This document shows positions 34,098-43,738 of a stretch of DNA of 64,000 nt, in pieces. The DNA is from Terriglobales bacterium (lineage in GTDB: Bacteria > Acidobacteriota > Terriglobia > Terriglobales > Acidobacteriaceae): positions 40,201-104,200 of the forward strand of contig DATMPC010000060.1 in the NCBI GenBank assembly GCA_035567895.1. Direction: 5' to 3'. Below the pieces are notes generated by a model. The model was not told the origin of the DNA. It did not search any database and saw only the letters and a program-made list of their open reading frames with translations. Within the stretch, counting starts at the first letter, position 1, and each line of letters opens with the position of its first letter. The position numbers and the translations under genes are program-made.

Positions 34098-34403
34098 CTG
34101 CGGGCGCCCTCGGCCGGGTGTTCGTCGGGTACGAAAAGCAAATACCCACGCGGATGAACGCTGATTTTCAGGATTCACACGGACTTTCTTTTCGGGATGG
34201 GATGTCCCTGACCTGCATCTTTAAGTTCTTACCCAGGATATTTCTGTTCGTCTCAAACGACGCCGCCCAAATCATCTCTTGATTCCGACCAAAAAGTACG
34301 CCGCCCTCCCAATCCGCGTGAATCCCTAGAATCAGCGTTCATCCGCGTGAGCATTTGGTGTTGTTGTTGGGTTTGCGTCGAACACCCGCGCGAGGGCGCG
34401 CGT
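34098..34403. repeat. Nested inverted repeats of two families
   Basis: Outer arms: GCGGGCGCCCTCGGCCGGGT followed by GTTCG (34100-34125) and CGAACACCCGCGCGAGGGCG followed by CGC (34379-34401). Inner arms: CACGCGGATGAACGCTGATT to CACACGGA (34147-34183) and AATCCGCGTGAATCCCTAGA to CGTTCATCCGCGTG (34311-34349). The space between is non-coding. The structure fills the gap before the LytTR regulator. Confidence 0.88.
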
Positions 34404-34442
34404 CAGTCCTGGTCCTAACGGTATACTTTTCAGTCACACTCA

Positions 34443-35216
34443 ATGGCAATCTCGACCATCATCGTTGACGACGAGCAGCTCTCGCGCGAGGAACTGACCT
34501 ATCTGCTGAAGAGTGTTGGCGATGTTGAGGTAGTAGCCCAGGGAAGCAATGGGGTCGAGGCAATTCAGCTTATCCGCGAACACAATCCTGAGCTGGTATT
34601 CCTCGATGTTCAGATGCCCGGTCTTGACGGCTTTGGGGTGATAAAGAGGCTGGTCGACAAGAAGCATCCTCTCCCCCAGATAGTCTTTGCCACCGCCTTT
34701 GATCAATACGCCGTCCGCGCCTTCGAAGTGAACGCGGTGGACTATCTGCTTAAGCCCTTCGATAAGAAGCGGGTTGTTCAGTCGGTCGAGAAAGCCAAGC
34801 AGAAACTCGCCGCAGCACCCACTTCGAGCGAACGCCTCGAATCCCTGATCAATCTGCTCGAACAGCAGCAGAAACCACAGCAGCAGAAGATACTCTTGCG
34901 TTCCGCAGGCCGGTTGATCCTGGTTGACCAGAAGGACGTCTGCTTCGCGACCATCGACGAGGGCGTCATTACCGTCGCTACTCCCAGCATGGAAGGACAT
35001 TCCAACTGCCGGACGCTCGAAGAACTGCTCGAGAGCCTGGATCCCAACGTCTTCTGGCGGGCTCACCGCTCCCATGTGGTGAACATCAATCGCATCAAGG
35101 AAGTTCTGCCCTGGTTCAAGAGCTCCTACCAACTCCGTATGGATGATCGCAAGCATACGGAGCTTCCCGTGAGCCGGGCGCAGACGAAGCGGCTGAGGGA
35201 GTTGTTTGGTCTGTAG
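34443..35216 (+). CDS. LytTR-family response regulator
   Basis: A 257-residue DNA-binding response regulator. The receiver domain (1-120) has VDDE and phospho-acceptor Asp55 in VFLDVQMPG, with Lys near 107 in LLKPFDKKR. A linker with a Gln-rich patch (EQQQKPQQQK, near 141-150) leads to a LytTR domain (about 155-257, ILLRSAGRLILVDQKDVCF ... FWRAHRSHVVNINRIKEV). No histidine kinase gene is adjacent. LytTR regulators often control surface polysaccharide or virulence-type functions, but here the target is unknown. Confidence 0.95.
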   Translation: MAISTIIVDDEQLSREELTYLLKSVGDVEVVAQGSNGVEAIQLIREHNPELVFLDVQMPGLDGFGVIKRLVDKKHPLPQIVFATAFDQYAVRAFEVNAVDYLLKPFDKKRVVQSVEKAKQKLAAAPTSSERLESLINLLEQQQKPQQQKILLRSAGRLILVDQKDVCFATIDEGVITVATPSMEGHSNCRTLEELLESLDPNVFWRAHRSHVVNINRIKEVLPWFKSSYQLRMDDRKHTELPVSRAQTKRLRELFGL

Positions 35217-35506
35217 TTGGGCTTGGAAGTGGCCTGGATATTCGGGGAGCAAAAAGCATCTGCAAGCCTCAAGGATTCCCTGGTCAGCCCTGTTGCGTTT
35301 TGGGCCTCCTTTCCGCAAGTAGTCGATTAGTCTAGTGATGCTAACGGTTTAGCGGAAAAATCCCGAGAATCCCTGCTCGTTCCCTGCCGGCTCGCGGGAA
35401 TCCGCTAATTTTGGGCAGAATTCGAATGATTTTCGACTCGAATTCGAAAACCACCCTGTATATGTCGCTGTTTTTGGTTTCTGCTGAATTTCTTGCGGGA
35501 GAGTTT
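35217..35506. other. Spacer with GGGAAT-rich repeat
   Basis: About 290 bases between convergent genes, no gene seen. The stretch 35349-35430 carries AATCCCGAGAATCCCTGC, TTCCCTGC and CGGGAATCCGCTAATTTT, with similarity to the AATTCCCT-rich gap at 55170-55300, plus ATTCGAATGA / ACTCGAATTCGAA. It may be another repeat family or a bidirectional terminator region. Confidence 0.45.
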
Positions 35507-36055
35507 CTAGCTTGTCTTTCCCGCCGCCCGCTTCTGCTGATCGGTGAAGGCTTTTTGGCTCTCGGTGATAAGGGCTCGGGCCACGGAGGCGTCCTGCCAA
35601 CCTTTGGTTTCGACGCGCTTGCCTTCCAGGTCTTTGTAGATCGAGAAAAAGTGGGTAATCTCCCGGAGGATGTGGGGATAGATCTCTGAGTGGTTCCAAA
35701 CGTCCTTGTAACGGGGATTGCTCTTGCCCACGGCCAGTAGCTTCTCGTCGTGGACACCTTGATCGAGCATGTCGAGAACGCCGATCGGGCGTACTTCCAT
35801 CACGCAGCCGGTGAAGCTGGGACTATCGACGAGTACCAGCACATCTAGAGGATCGCCGTCATGGCTCAGCGTGCTCGGCAGGAAGCCATAGTCGCCGGGA
35901 AAGTGCACTGGGGAGTAGAGATTCCGGTCGAGGCGAAAGACGTGAAGCTTTTTGTCGTACTCGTACTTGTTGATGGACTGAAGAGGAATCTCCACCACCA
36001 CGTTCACAACTTCCGGTGCCTTATCCCCCAGCGGCAGCGCGCCGTAATCGATCAT
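35507..36055 (-). CDS. ppa: Inorganic pyrophosphatase (family I)
   Basis: A 182-residue soluble family I pyrophosphatase, hydrolysing PPi to phosphate. The key signature DGDPLDVLVL (metal-binding Asp triad) is near residues 66-75. Other active-site residues are in KYEYDKK (about 30-36), FPGDYGFLPST (53-63) and KDLEGKRVETKGW (about 141-153). Length is typical. It is divergent from purS, with about 45 bases between the two start codons, so the promoters must overlap closely. Confidence 0.97.
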   Translation of the reverse strand: MIDYGALPLGDKAPEVVNVVVEIPLQSINKYEYDKKLHVFRLDRNLYSPVHFPGDYGFLPSTLSHDGDPLDVLVLVDSPSFTGCVMEVRPIGVLDMLDQGVHDEKLLAVGKSNPRYKDVWNHSEIYPHILREITHFFSIYKDLEGKRVETKGWQDASVARALITESQKAFTDQQKRAAGKTS

Positions 36056-36101
36056 GCTTCAAGTCTATCGTTCCTAGTCCCGTATAATCGAGGCAGATTC
36101 G

Positions 36102-36347
36102 ATGAAAGCTCACGTTTACGTCACTCTTAAGACCACGGTTCTCGATCCCCAAGGAAAAACGATTCAGGGTGCCTTGAAGAAGATGAACTACAAGGGAGTG
36201 GAAGACGTTCGCCAGGGAAAGTATTTTCTTCTGACACTGGAACCGAACCTGGAAAGAGATAAAGTGAAGACGGAAGTTGAGCGTATTGCCCGTGAAGTGC
36301 TCACGAATCCGGTAATCGAAGAATTTGCGTACAGGCTCGAAGACTAG
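36102..36347 (+). CDS. purS: Phosphoribosylformylglycinamidine synthase subunit PurS
   Basis: An 81-residue PurS protein, the small subunit that bridges PurQ and PurL in FGAM synthase. The opening V-x-V-T-L-K-x-x-V-L-D-P-Q-G-K pattern is diagnostic, as is the C-terminal NPVIEEFAYRLE. In many genomes purS is followed by purQ and purL; here glmS follows instead, so the other subunits must be elsewhere. The start ATG is in a short leader shared with divergent ppa. Confidence 0.95.
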   Translation: MKAHVYVTLKTTVLDPQGKTIQGALKKMNYKGVEDVRQGKYFLLTLEPNLERDKVKTEVERIAREVLTNPVIEEFAYRLED

Positions 36348-36478
36348 TAACCTTCTTCAATCCCCTCGTAATTGCCCCCCTCAAGGTAAGTTCAGGTACG
36401 CTCCTGGGCAGCAACTCGCATCCATGGGAATAGAATCTTTTAGACTGCAAACGGCTCTGAGCTGAGGAATATTCGCGT

Positions 36479-38350
<1,872 letters not shown>

Positions 38351-38370
38351 CGATTCGCTTTCGTTAACGT

Positions 38371-38395
38371 GGTTCCGGCCGTCCTCGGCCGGTGC
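38371..38395. repeat. CTCGGCCGG-type hairpin after glmS
   Basis: CCGGCCG-TCCT-CGGCCGG (38375-38392) is a perfect 7-bp stem with a 4-base loop, 25 bases past the glmS stop. It resembles the single copies near 22970 and 34100. It may end the glmS transcript, but there is no U-tract. Confidence 0.6.
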
Positions 38396-38558
38396 GAGCA
38401 GACCTGCGGCCCAGTTCATTCCACTCACGCGTCTCTCTTTCGACTATCATTGCCACCGAAAATCTTCGTTCGGCTCGAGGATGCAGGCAGTCGGCTTTCT
38501 TGGCGTGCAATCTCACTGCTCTCGATTCTGTTTTAATAGAAGTCTCCTCAAGGGGCTA

Positions 38559-41500
38559 ATGGATCCTTTCCCGAGATTCGAGTTCCACGTCTCACGCGCC
38601 GCCCGCGAGCGCTACGGTTTTGAGGAGGAGCTGTTCTCGTGGAACGGCAACGTGATGTTTGCCAACGTTGCTGCCAGCCGCCGCTTCGCCGAGAAGATGA
38701 ACCGGCAGCGCGATGTGGAGCGCAATCCTGAGCGGACCGTTCATGCCGGCGCGCTGAACGCAATGGCCTTGATTGACGAGTTGCTGCATGCGCTGCTCGC
38801 GCAATACCGTCAGCGACGCGACGCCAGCGTAATGATCGATGCACTCGCGTGGTTCGAGGCGCAGGTCGGCCGCGATTCGGTTCACAGTACATTGCTCGCT
38901 TTTACCGAGCAATTTCCGCCTCGCGATGTGTATGCCGGAAAGCAGTCTGCGAGTGAGTGGCTAGACGGTTCGAGCGGAGATACCCCGCATCGCTCCGTGG
39001 CTTTGGAAGAAATGATGATGCTGTGGTTGGCGAACTCCAATCCAGCGTTTCTCCGCTTCAAGGAGCTATTCGACGATTCTGAACTCAAGAAGAGCACGGC
39101 TTATCCAAAGATCACGTCTAACCTCAAGGAGTATTTCAAGACCCGTCCGACCTTTGGTCCTGCGAATCAGAACCTCGTCGATTTGTTGCAGGCGCCGGCA
39201 TTGGCATCGCCAGATTCCCTGGAGGGACAGCTGGCCTACATGCGTGAGGCCTGGCAGCAAGAGCTTGGCGACATGATCCGGCGCATTCTGGTGGCTCTGG
39301 ATATTTTCAAAGAGGAAGAGCTCGCTATCTGGATGCGCTTCCACCCAGACGCAGGACACGCTGACCACTTTGGTTTCCCGCAGGACCGTGGCGACTCCAG
39401 CGCCGCTGCTATTCCCCATTACAACCTGAAAGAGCCTGAATACGAGCGTTTCAGTCCAGACGTGGACTGGATGCCGCGCACGGTGATGATCGCCAAGAGC
39501 ACCTTCGTATGGCTTGATCAATTGTCACGGATCTACCAGCGCCATATCCACCGCCTCGACCAGGTTCCCAATGAGGAACTCGATACGCTAGCGCACCGAG
39601 GATTCAATGTGCTCTGGCTGATCGGTGTTTGGGAGCGAAGCAAAGCCTCACAGCGGGTCAAGCAGCTTACTGGGAACCCCGAGGCCGCAGCTTCCGCATA
39701 TTCGCTGTTCGACTACACCATCGCCGAAGAACTCGGAGGCGAAGGTTCCTACCTCAATTTGAAGGATCGCGCTGCCTCTCGTGGTATTCGCATGGGAACA
39801 GACATGGTCCCGAATCACACCGGGATCGACTCGCGCTGGGTTACGGAGCATCCTGACTGGTTCATCTCGCTTCCGTATCCGCCTTTTCCCGCATATCGCT
39901 TCGATGGGCCAGATCTTTCTACTGACGGACGCGTCGAGATCAAGATTGAAGATCACTACTACAACAAAACCGATGCCGCGGTCGTCTTCCGCCGTCGCGA
40001 TCGCTGGAGCGGGGAGTCTCGGTACATCTACCACGGGAACGATGGCACGAGCTATCCGTGGAACGACACCGCGCAGCTGAACTACCTGAACGCCGAAGTG
40101 CGGGAAGCGGTGATCCAGAAGATTCTGTATGTCGCTCGCCTATCCCCGGTGATTCGCTTCGATGCCGCCATGACATTGGCGAAGCAGCATTACCAGCGCC
40201 TGTGGTTTCCCGTGCCGGGCACTGGAGGCGCGATTCCTTCGCGCGCGGAGCACGGACTCACTAAGCCGGAGTTTGATACGGCGATGCCGAGCGAATTCTG
40301 GCGTGACGTAGTGGATCGATGCGCTGCTGAGGCTCCTGGCACCCTGCTGCTTGCCGAGGCCTTCTGGCTGCTCGAAGGATATTTCGTGCGCACGCTGGGC
40401 ATGCATCGCGTCTACAACAGCGCCTTCATGAACATGCTGCGCGATGAAGAGAACGCAAATTATCGGAACGTGATCAAGAACACGCTCGAATTCGATCCGG
40501 AGATTCTCAAGCGCTACGTCAACTTCATGAACAATCCTGACGAGCGCACTGCGGTGGACCAATTTGGGAAGGGCGACAAATATTTCGGAGTCTGCACGCT
40601 TATGGCCACCTTGCCTGGGTTACCGATGTTTGGACACGGACAGGTGGAAGGCTTCACGGAGCGTTATGGAATGGAATATCGTCGCGCCTATCACGACGAA
40701 TCCGCAGATCCGTGGCTGGTGTCGCGCCATGAACGTCAGATTGCTCCGCTGCTGCACCGGCGCCCGCTGTTTGCCGAAGTCCGCAATTTCCTGCTCTATG
40801 ATTTCTACAACGAGTCAGGATCGGTAAACGAAAACGTCTTTGCCTACTCGAACAGCCTGGGCGGCGGCCAGCGAGCGCTGGTGGTTTACAACAATAAGTT
40901 CGCCGATGCTCACGGCTGGATCCGAATCTCCAGCTCTTTTGCTGAAAAATTTCCCGACGGAGGTCGCGCGCTTCGCCAACGCGACTTGGCGAACGCCCTG
41001 AATGTCACCGGCGACGCGGCGCAATTCGTAGCTACGCGCGATACCGTCACCGGCCTCGAACACATATTTAGCGGTAGTGAGCTGAGAGAAAAGGGCATGC
41101 GATTCGATCTCGGCGGATATCAGTGTCACGTCCTTCTCGACTGGAAGCATCTGCGCGACGACGTGAATCATCCCTGGCGAGAGTTGTACGAGCACTTGCG
41201 CGGCAAAGGCGTCGCCAGCCTGGCCGATGCAATGCGGGATTTGCAGTTGAAGCCGGTGCACGATGCACTGGGCGCTGTTCTCGATCCTCCACTCATCGCA
41301 AACCTTTTCGAAGTGACTACTCCGCAGAGCGAACAAGCCGGCAAGCAAACCGCACTGGCTCCGGAACCTGCTGCAGTTTCGACGAAGAAAGGGCCAGCAG
41401 GCACTCGGGGACAGAAAACTGGTGATGGACACGCGTTGCAACGCAGAAAAGAGGCGCTCGATCTATTAGCCCAGCGCGTGGAGTCGATGCTGAAAGCTGC

Positions 41501-42314
41501 TCAAGCGCTCGTTTCGGGTGAGTCTGCCGAGTCCATGGGAGTGCCCGGGCACGGCGAATGGCATGGGAGTTTGGAGGCCGCCGTAGCCTCTTTCACGCGC
41601 AAGGTGGAAGCAACTCGCCGCATCCCTTCGCTGGAAAAACATTTCCGTGTGGCGTGGTCAACCCATGCGTGCTCGGTTCTTCCCAACGATGCGGAAAAGG
41701 AGAACCTGGCGCGTTGGGCCACTGTGATTGCCTGGGCGGCGTTGCATGGTCTCGGCGAACTGCTGAGTGCGTCTGAGCCCGAACAAGCCGGCAAGAGGCT
41801 TTTCGACGCGCTCAGGTTGCGCGAACCGCTGGCCGACGCCTTCTCCCGATTTGGTCTTGAGGGTGAGGAAAAATGGCGCGCAAGCGCGCGCGTCCGCGCC
41901 GTGCTGGCAAATGAAGCGTGGCTGCCTGGAGCGCCGCGATCAGCCAAATCGCCGTATAGCTGGCTGCATGATCCCGATGTTTTGTGGCTGATCAACGTTC
42001 ATGACTATCAGGGCGTTCGTTACTTTAACAAGGAAATGTACCAATGTTTGCTCTGGTGGATGGCGTTGCCTGCGCTCATACGGATCGCTGAATCGCCGAC
42101 TCCGGATCCGCAGAAGTTGCACGAACTGGAACTGCAGATTGAGTCCCGAATCGATGCAGCCGAGGCGGCCGGATACCAGGTGATGGCATTGTTCGAATTG
42201 GGGGAGGGAGCCGGATCACAGGGACCGCCAGCGGTAGTCGACGATGACGAGCCGCCGGTCAATGAACCGGAAGAAGAGGAGATAACTCCCAAGGGACGAC
42301 GCACTCCGAAATAA
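38559..42314 (+). CDS. Giant GH13 (alpha-amylase family) protein
   Basis: A 1251-residue protein with a GH13 catalytic barrel in its middle (about 305-880). Region I is TDMVPNHTG (Asp415). The nucleophile is Asp535 in VIRFDAAMTL, the acid/base is Glu600 in LLAEAFW, and the transition-state Asp661 lies in MNNPDERT, where the usual His-Asp is Pro-Asp. An N-terminal ~300-residue helical region and a ~330-residue C-terminal helical region (about 920-1251) have no recognised family. The C-terminus is acidic (EPEEEEITPK). No signal peptide is visible. I start at ATG 38559 because AAGGGG lies just upstream; the frame extends earlier. Substrate (alpha-glucan likely) unknown. Confidence 0.85.
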   Translation: MDPFPRFEFHVSRAARERYGFEEELFSWNGNVMFANVAASRRFAEKMNRQRDVERNPERTVHAGALNAMALIDELLHALLAQYRQRRDASVMIDALAWFEAQVGRDSVHSTLLAFTEQFPPRDVYAGKQSASEWLDGSSGDTPHRSVALEEMMMLWLANSNPAFLRFKELFDDSELKKSTAYPKITSNLKEYFKTRPTFGPANQNLVDLLQAPALASPDSLEGQLAYMREAWQQELGDMIRRILVALDIFKEEELAIWMRFHPDAGHADHFGFPQDRGDSSAAAIPHYNLKEPEYERFSPDVDWMPRTVMIAKSTFVWLDQLSRIYQRHIHRLDQVPNEELDTLAHRGFNVLWLIGVWERSKASQRVKQLTGNPEAAASAYSLFDYTIAEELGGEGSYLNLKDRAASRGIRMGTDMVPNHTGIDSRWVTEHPDWFISLPYPPFPAYRFDGPDLSTDGRVEIKIEDHYYNKTDAAVVFRRRDRWSGESRYIYHGNDGTSYPWNDTAQLNYLNAEVREAVIQKILYVARLSPVIRFDAAMTLAKQHYQRLWFPVPGTGGAIPSRAEHGLTKPEFDTAMPSEFWRDVVDRCAAEAPGTLLLAEAFWLLEGYFVRTLGMHRVYNSAFMNMLRDEENANYRNVIKNTLEFDPEILKRYVNFMNNPDERTAVDQFGKGDKYFGVCTLMATLPGLPMFGHGQVEGFTERYGMEYRRAYHDESADPWLVSRHERQIAPLLHRRPLFAEVRNFLLYDFYNESGSVNENVFAYSNSLGGGQRALVVYNNKFADAHGWIRISSSFAEKFPDGGRALRQRDLANALNVTGDAAQFVATRDTVTGLEHIFSGSELREKGMRFDLGGYQCHVLLDWKHLRDDVNHPWRELYEHLRGKGVASLADAMRDLQLKPVHDALGAVLDPPLIANLFEVTTPQSEQAGKQTALAPEPAAVSTKKGPAGTRGQKTGDGHALQRRKEALDLLAQRVESMLKAAQALVSGESAESMGVPGHGEWHGSLEAAVASFTRKVEATRRIPSLEKHFRVAWSTHACSVLPNDAEKENLARWATVIAWAALHGLGELLSASEPEQAGKRLFDALRLREPLADAFSRFGLEGEEKWRASARVRAVLANEAWLPGAPRSAKSPYSWLHDPDVLWLINVHDYQGVRYFNKEMYQCLLWWMALPALIRIAESPTPDPQKLHELELQIESRIDAAEAAGYQVMALFELGEGAGSQGPPAVVDDDEPPVNEPEEEEITPKGRRTPK

Positions 42315-42322
42315 CGGAGGGC

Positions 42323-42430
42323 ATGCGTGTGTTCCTGCAGGCTTATCTCAAGAACCCACGACGCAAATGGTTCATCGTGATGAGCGTCCATCAGCAACCT
42401 CCCACTGCTATGTTTGAGGACAAGAGTTGA
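42323..42430 (+). CDS. Possible 35-aa coupling ORF
   Basis: An ATG-started frame of 35 residues (MRVFLQAYLKNPRRKWFIVM and 15 more) begins 8 bases after the GH13 stop with GGAGG just before it. Its stop overlaps the TTG start of the next gene by 4 bases (TTGA). It may be a real small protein or a leader that couples translation of the reductase. No known motif. Confidence 0.35.
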   Translation: MRVFLQAYLKNPRRKWFIVMSVHQQPPTAMFEDKS

Positions 42431-43167
42431 TCGAGCGGCCTTTGCATACCGCGCGCCTGGTGCAGCAGGAGTGGCTCTCGCAGTCGAGCGAAACCAAGCA
42501 TCTGGTTTTCGCGATCGAGGACATGGAGCGGTTCGACTTCGCCGCCGGCCAGTTCATCTCGCTGGTCGCGCCTCGCGATGGCAAGACGATTACCCGCGCA
42601 TATTCTCTGGCCTCAGCGCCACGTAAGAATGAATTTGATCTCTGCCTGAATCGCGTGGAAGAAGGATTCTTCTCCAACTTCTTATGCGACATGAAGGAAG
42701 GAGAGACAGTAAAGTTCCACGGTCCGCACGGCACTTTCGTTTTGCGAAATCCGCTCCGTGACTCAATTCTTATTGCGACCGGCACTGGCATAGCCCCGAT
42801 CCGTGGATTCGTGCAATGGCTATTCGCTGATGAGTCGCGGCACAAGGGCCGTGAGATTCATTTGGTTTACGGCACCCGTTATCCTGTCGATATCTATTAC
42901 AAGGACTATTTCGACCTGGTGGCCCACGATTTTCCGAATTTCCACTACGTGATTACGTTGAGCCGAGCTCCCGACGACTGGAAGGGCGAACGCGGATATG
43001 TGCAGGACCAGGTGCGCAAGATCGTTATGGCTCGTCCCGAGTCGGAACGAACGAACATGGAGGCCTATGTCTGCGGCCTGAACGACATGATCTCGGCAAC
43101 ACGGAAGATGCTGAAAGAGGAACTAGGTTGGGACCGCAAGCAGATTGTTTATGAGAGGTACGACTAA
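42427..43167 (+). CDS. Ferredoxin-NADP reductase-like flavoprotein
   Basis: A 246-residue FAD/NAD(P)-binding oxidoreductase. FAD-binding motif RAYSLASAP lies near residues 58-66, with GQFISLVAP before it. The NADP-binding motif ATGTGIAPIRGFVQWL is near 118-133, and the C-terminal AYVCGLNDMI is the family's C-G-x-x-x-M-type loop. It would shuttle electrons between NAD(P)H and a ferredoxin or oxygenase partner. The start is TTG, with GAGGAC 6 bases upstream. No ferredoxin gene is adjacent. Confidence 0.9.
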   Translation: MIERPLHTARLVQQEWLSQSSETKHLVFAIEDMERFDFAAGQFISLVAPRDGKTITRAYSLASAPRKNEFDLCLNRVEEGFFSNFLCDMKEGETVKFHGPHGTFVLRNPLRDSILIATGTGIAPIRGFVQWLFADESRHKGREIHLVYGTRYPVDIYYKDYFDLVAHDFPNFHYVITLSRAPDDWKGERGYVQDQVRKIVMARPESERTNMEAYVCGLNDMISATRKMLKEELGWDRKQIVYERYD

Positions 43168-43283
43168 CGCCGACTTCGCCGAGGCAGCTTTGGCGCGTTA
43201 TCGCTGTGGGTTCCTTTGTGGAACTGTCATCCCTCGCGCCGCAGCTACAGCGCTTTTGCATCCAGAATTAGTTCTTGCGGCGC

Positions 43284-43327
43284 GGGGGATCTGCTGTTTC
43301 GTTGGTGATGCAAACAGCAGATCCCCC
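43284..43327. repeat. 16-bp perfect inverted repeat
   Basis: GGGGGATCTGCTGTTT (43284-43299) and AAACAGCAGATCCCCC (43312-43327) are exact reverse complements with a 12-base loop. It lies past the reductase gene and before the convergent small membrane protein gene. Flanking sequence CAGGCCGCATCAGC and CGGCGGCCTGAGGGATGAG echoes it. It could be a bidirectional terminator or a repeat element; there is no U-tract. Confidence 0.85.
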
Positions 43328-43457
43328 AGGCCGCATCAGCTTTGATGGGTACGTTAGCAGGCACGCGGCGGCCTGAGGGATGAGTGTCTATATTTGTTGG
43401 GCAGCGGAGATTAGCCGTCGAAGCTTGGCGGAGAGGTCTACAGTCACTCCAATCGCT

Positions 43458-43697
43458 TTAGTGCCCGCCCCGCGCGGGAACCTCACGCGACGCCGGAGGG
43501 GTTTTCGACACGCGCGATCCCTGGCGCCCAAGCAAAACCATTACGATCCCAAACACCAGCAGCACTATTCCCCAAGTGAGGTTGATGTTAATGCCTACCG
43601 AGGTCGACGCCAGCGGCCGCACTGCTCCGTAAATTGTGAGCAGCGCTCCGACGAAGAGAAACATCGAGCCGATTGGAAGACGAATATCTAAGCCCAT
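43458..43697 (-). CDS. Small two-helix membrane protein
   Basis: A 79-residue protein with two membrane helices (about 9-27 and 39-61) separated by a short loop, ending in a basic Ser/Pro-rich tail. It is 41 bases downstream of the sodium:solute symporter on the same strand, so it may be an accessory to the symporter; small membrane proteins beside SSS transporters are common. I do not recognise a named family. Confidence 0.7.
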   Translation of the reverse strand: MGLDIRLPIGSMFLFVGALLTIYGAVRPLASTSVGININLTWGIVLLVFGIVMVLLGRQGSRVSKTPPASREVPARGGH

Positions 43698-43738
43698 TCT
43701 GATTTCCTCTGCGCTTTCGCGGCCTATCGCTTATTGCT

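Noticed and set aside
34440..35318. Minus-strand frame of 292 codons over the LytTR regulator gene
   Set aside because: Antisense shadow of a gene with clear receiver and LytTR motifs; no domain or ribosome site.
36348..36478. Possible glmS ribozyme in the glmS leader
   Set aside because: The leader is short and I could not find the conserved ribozyme core by eye.
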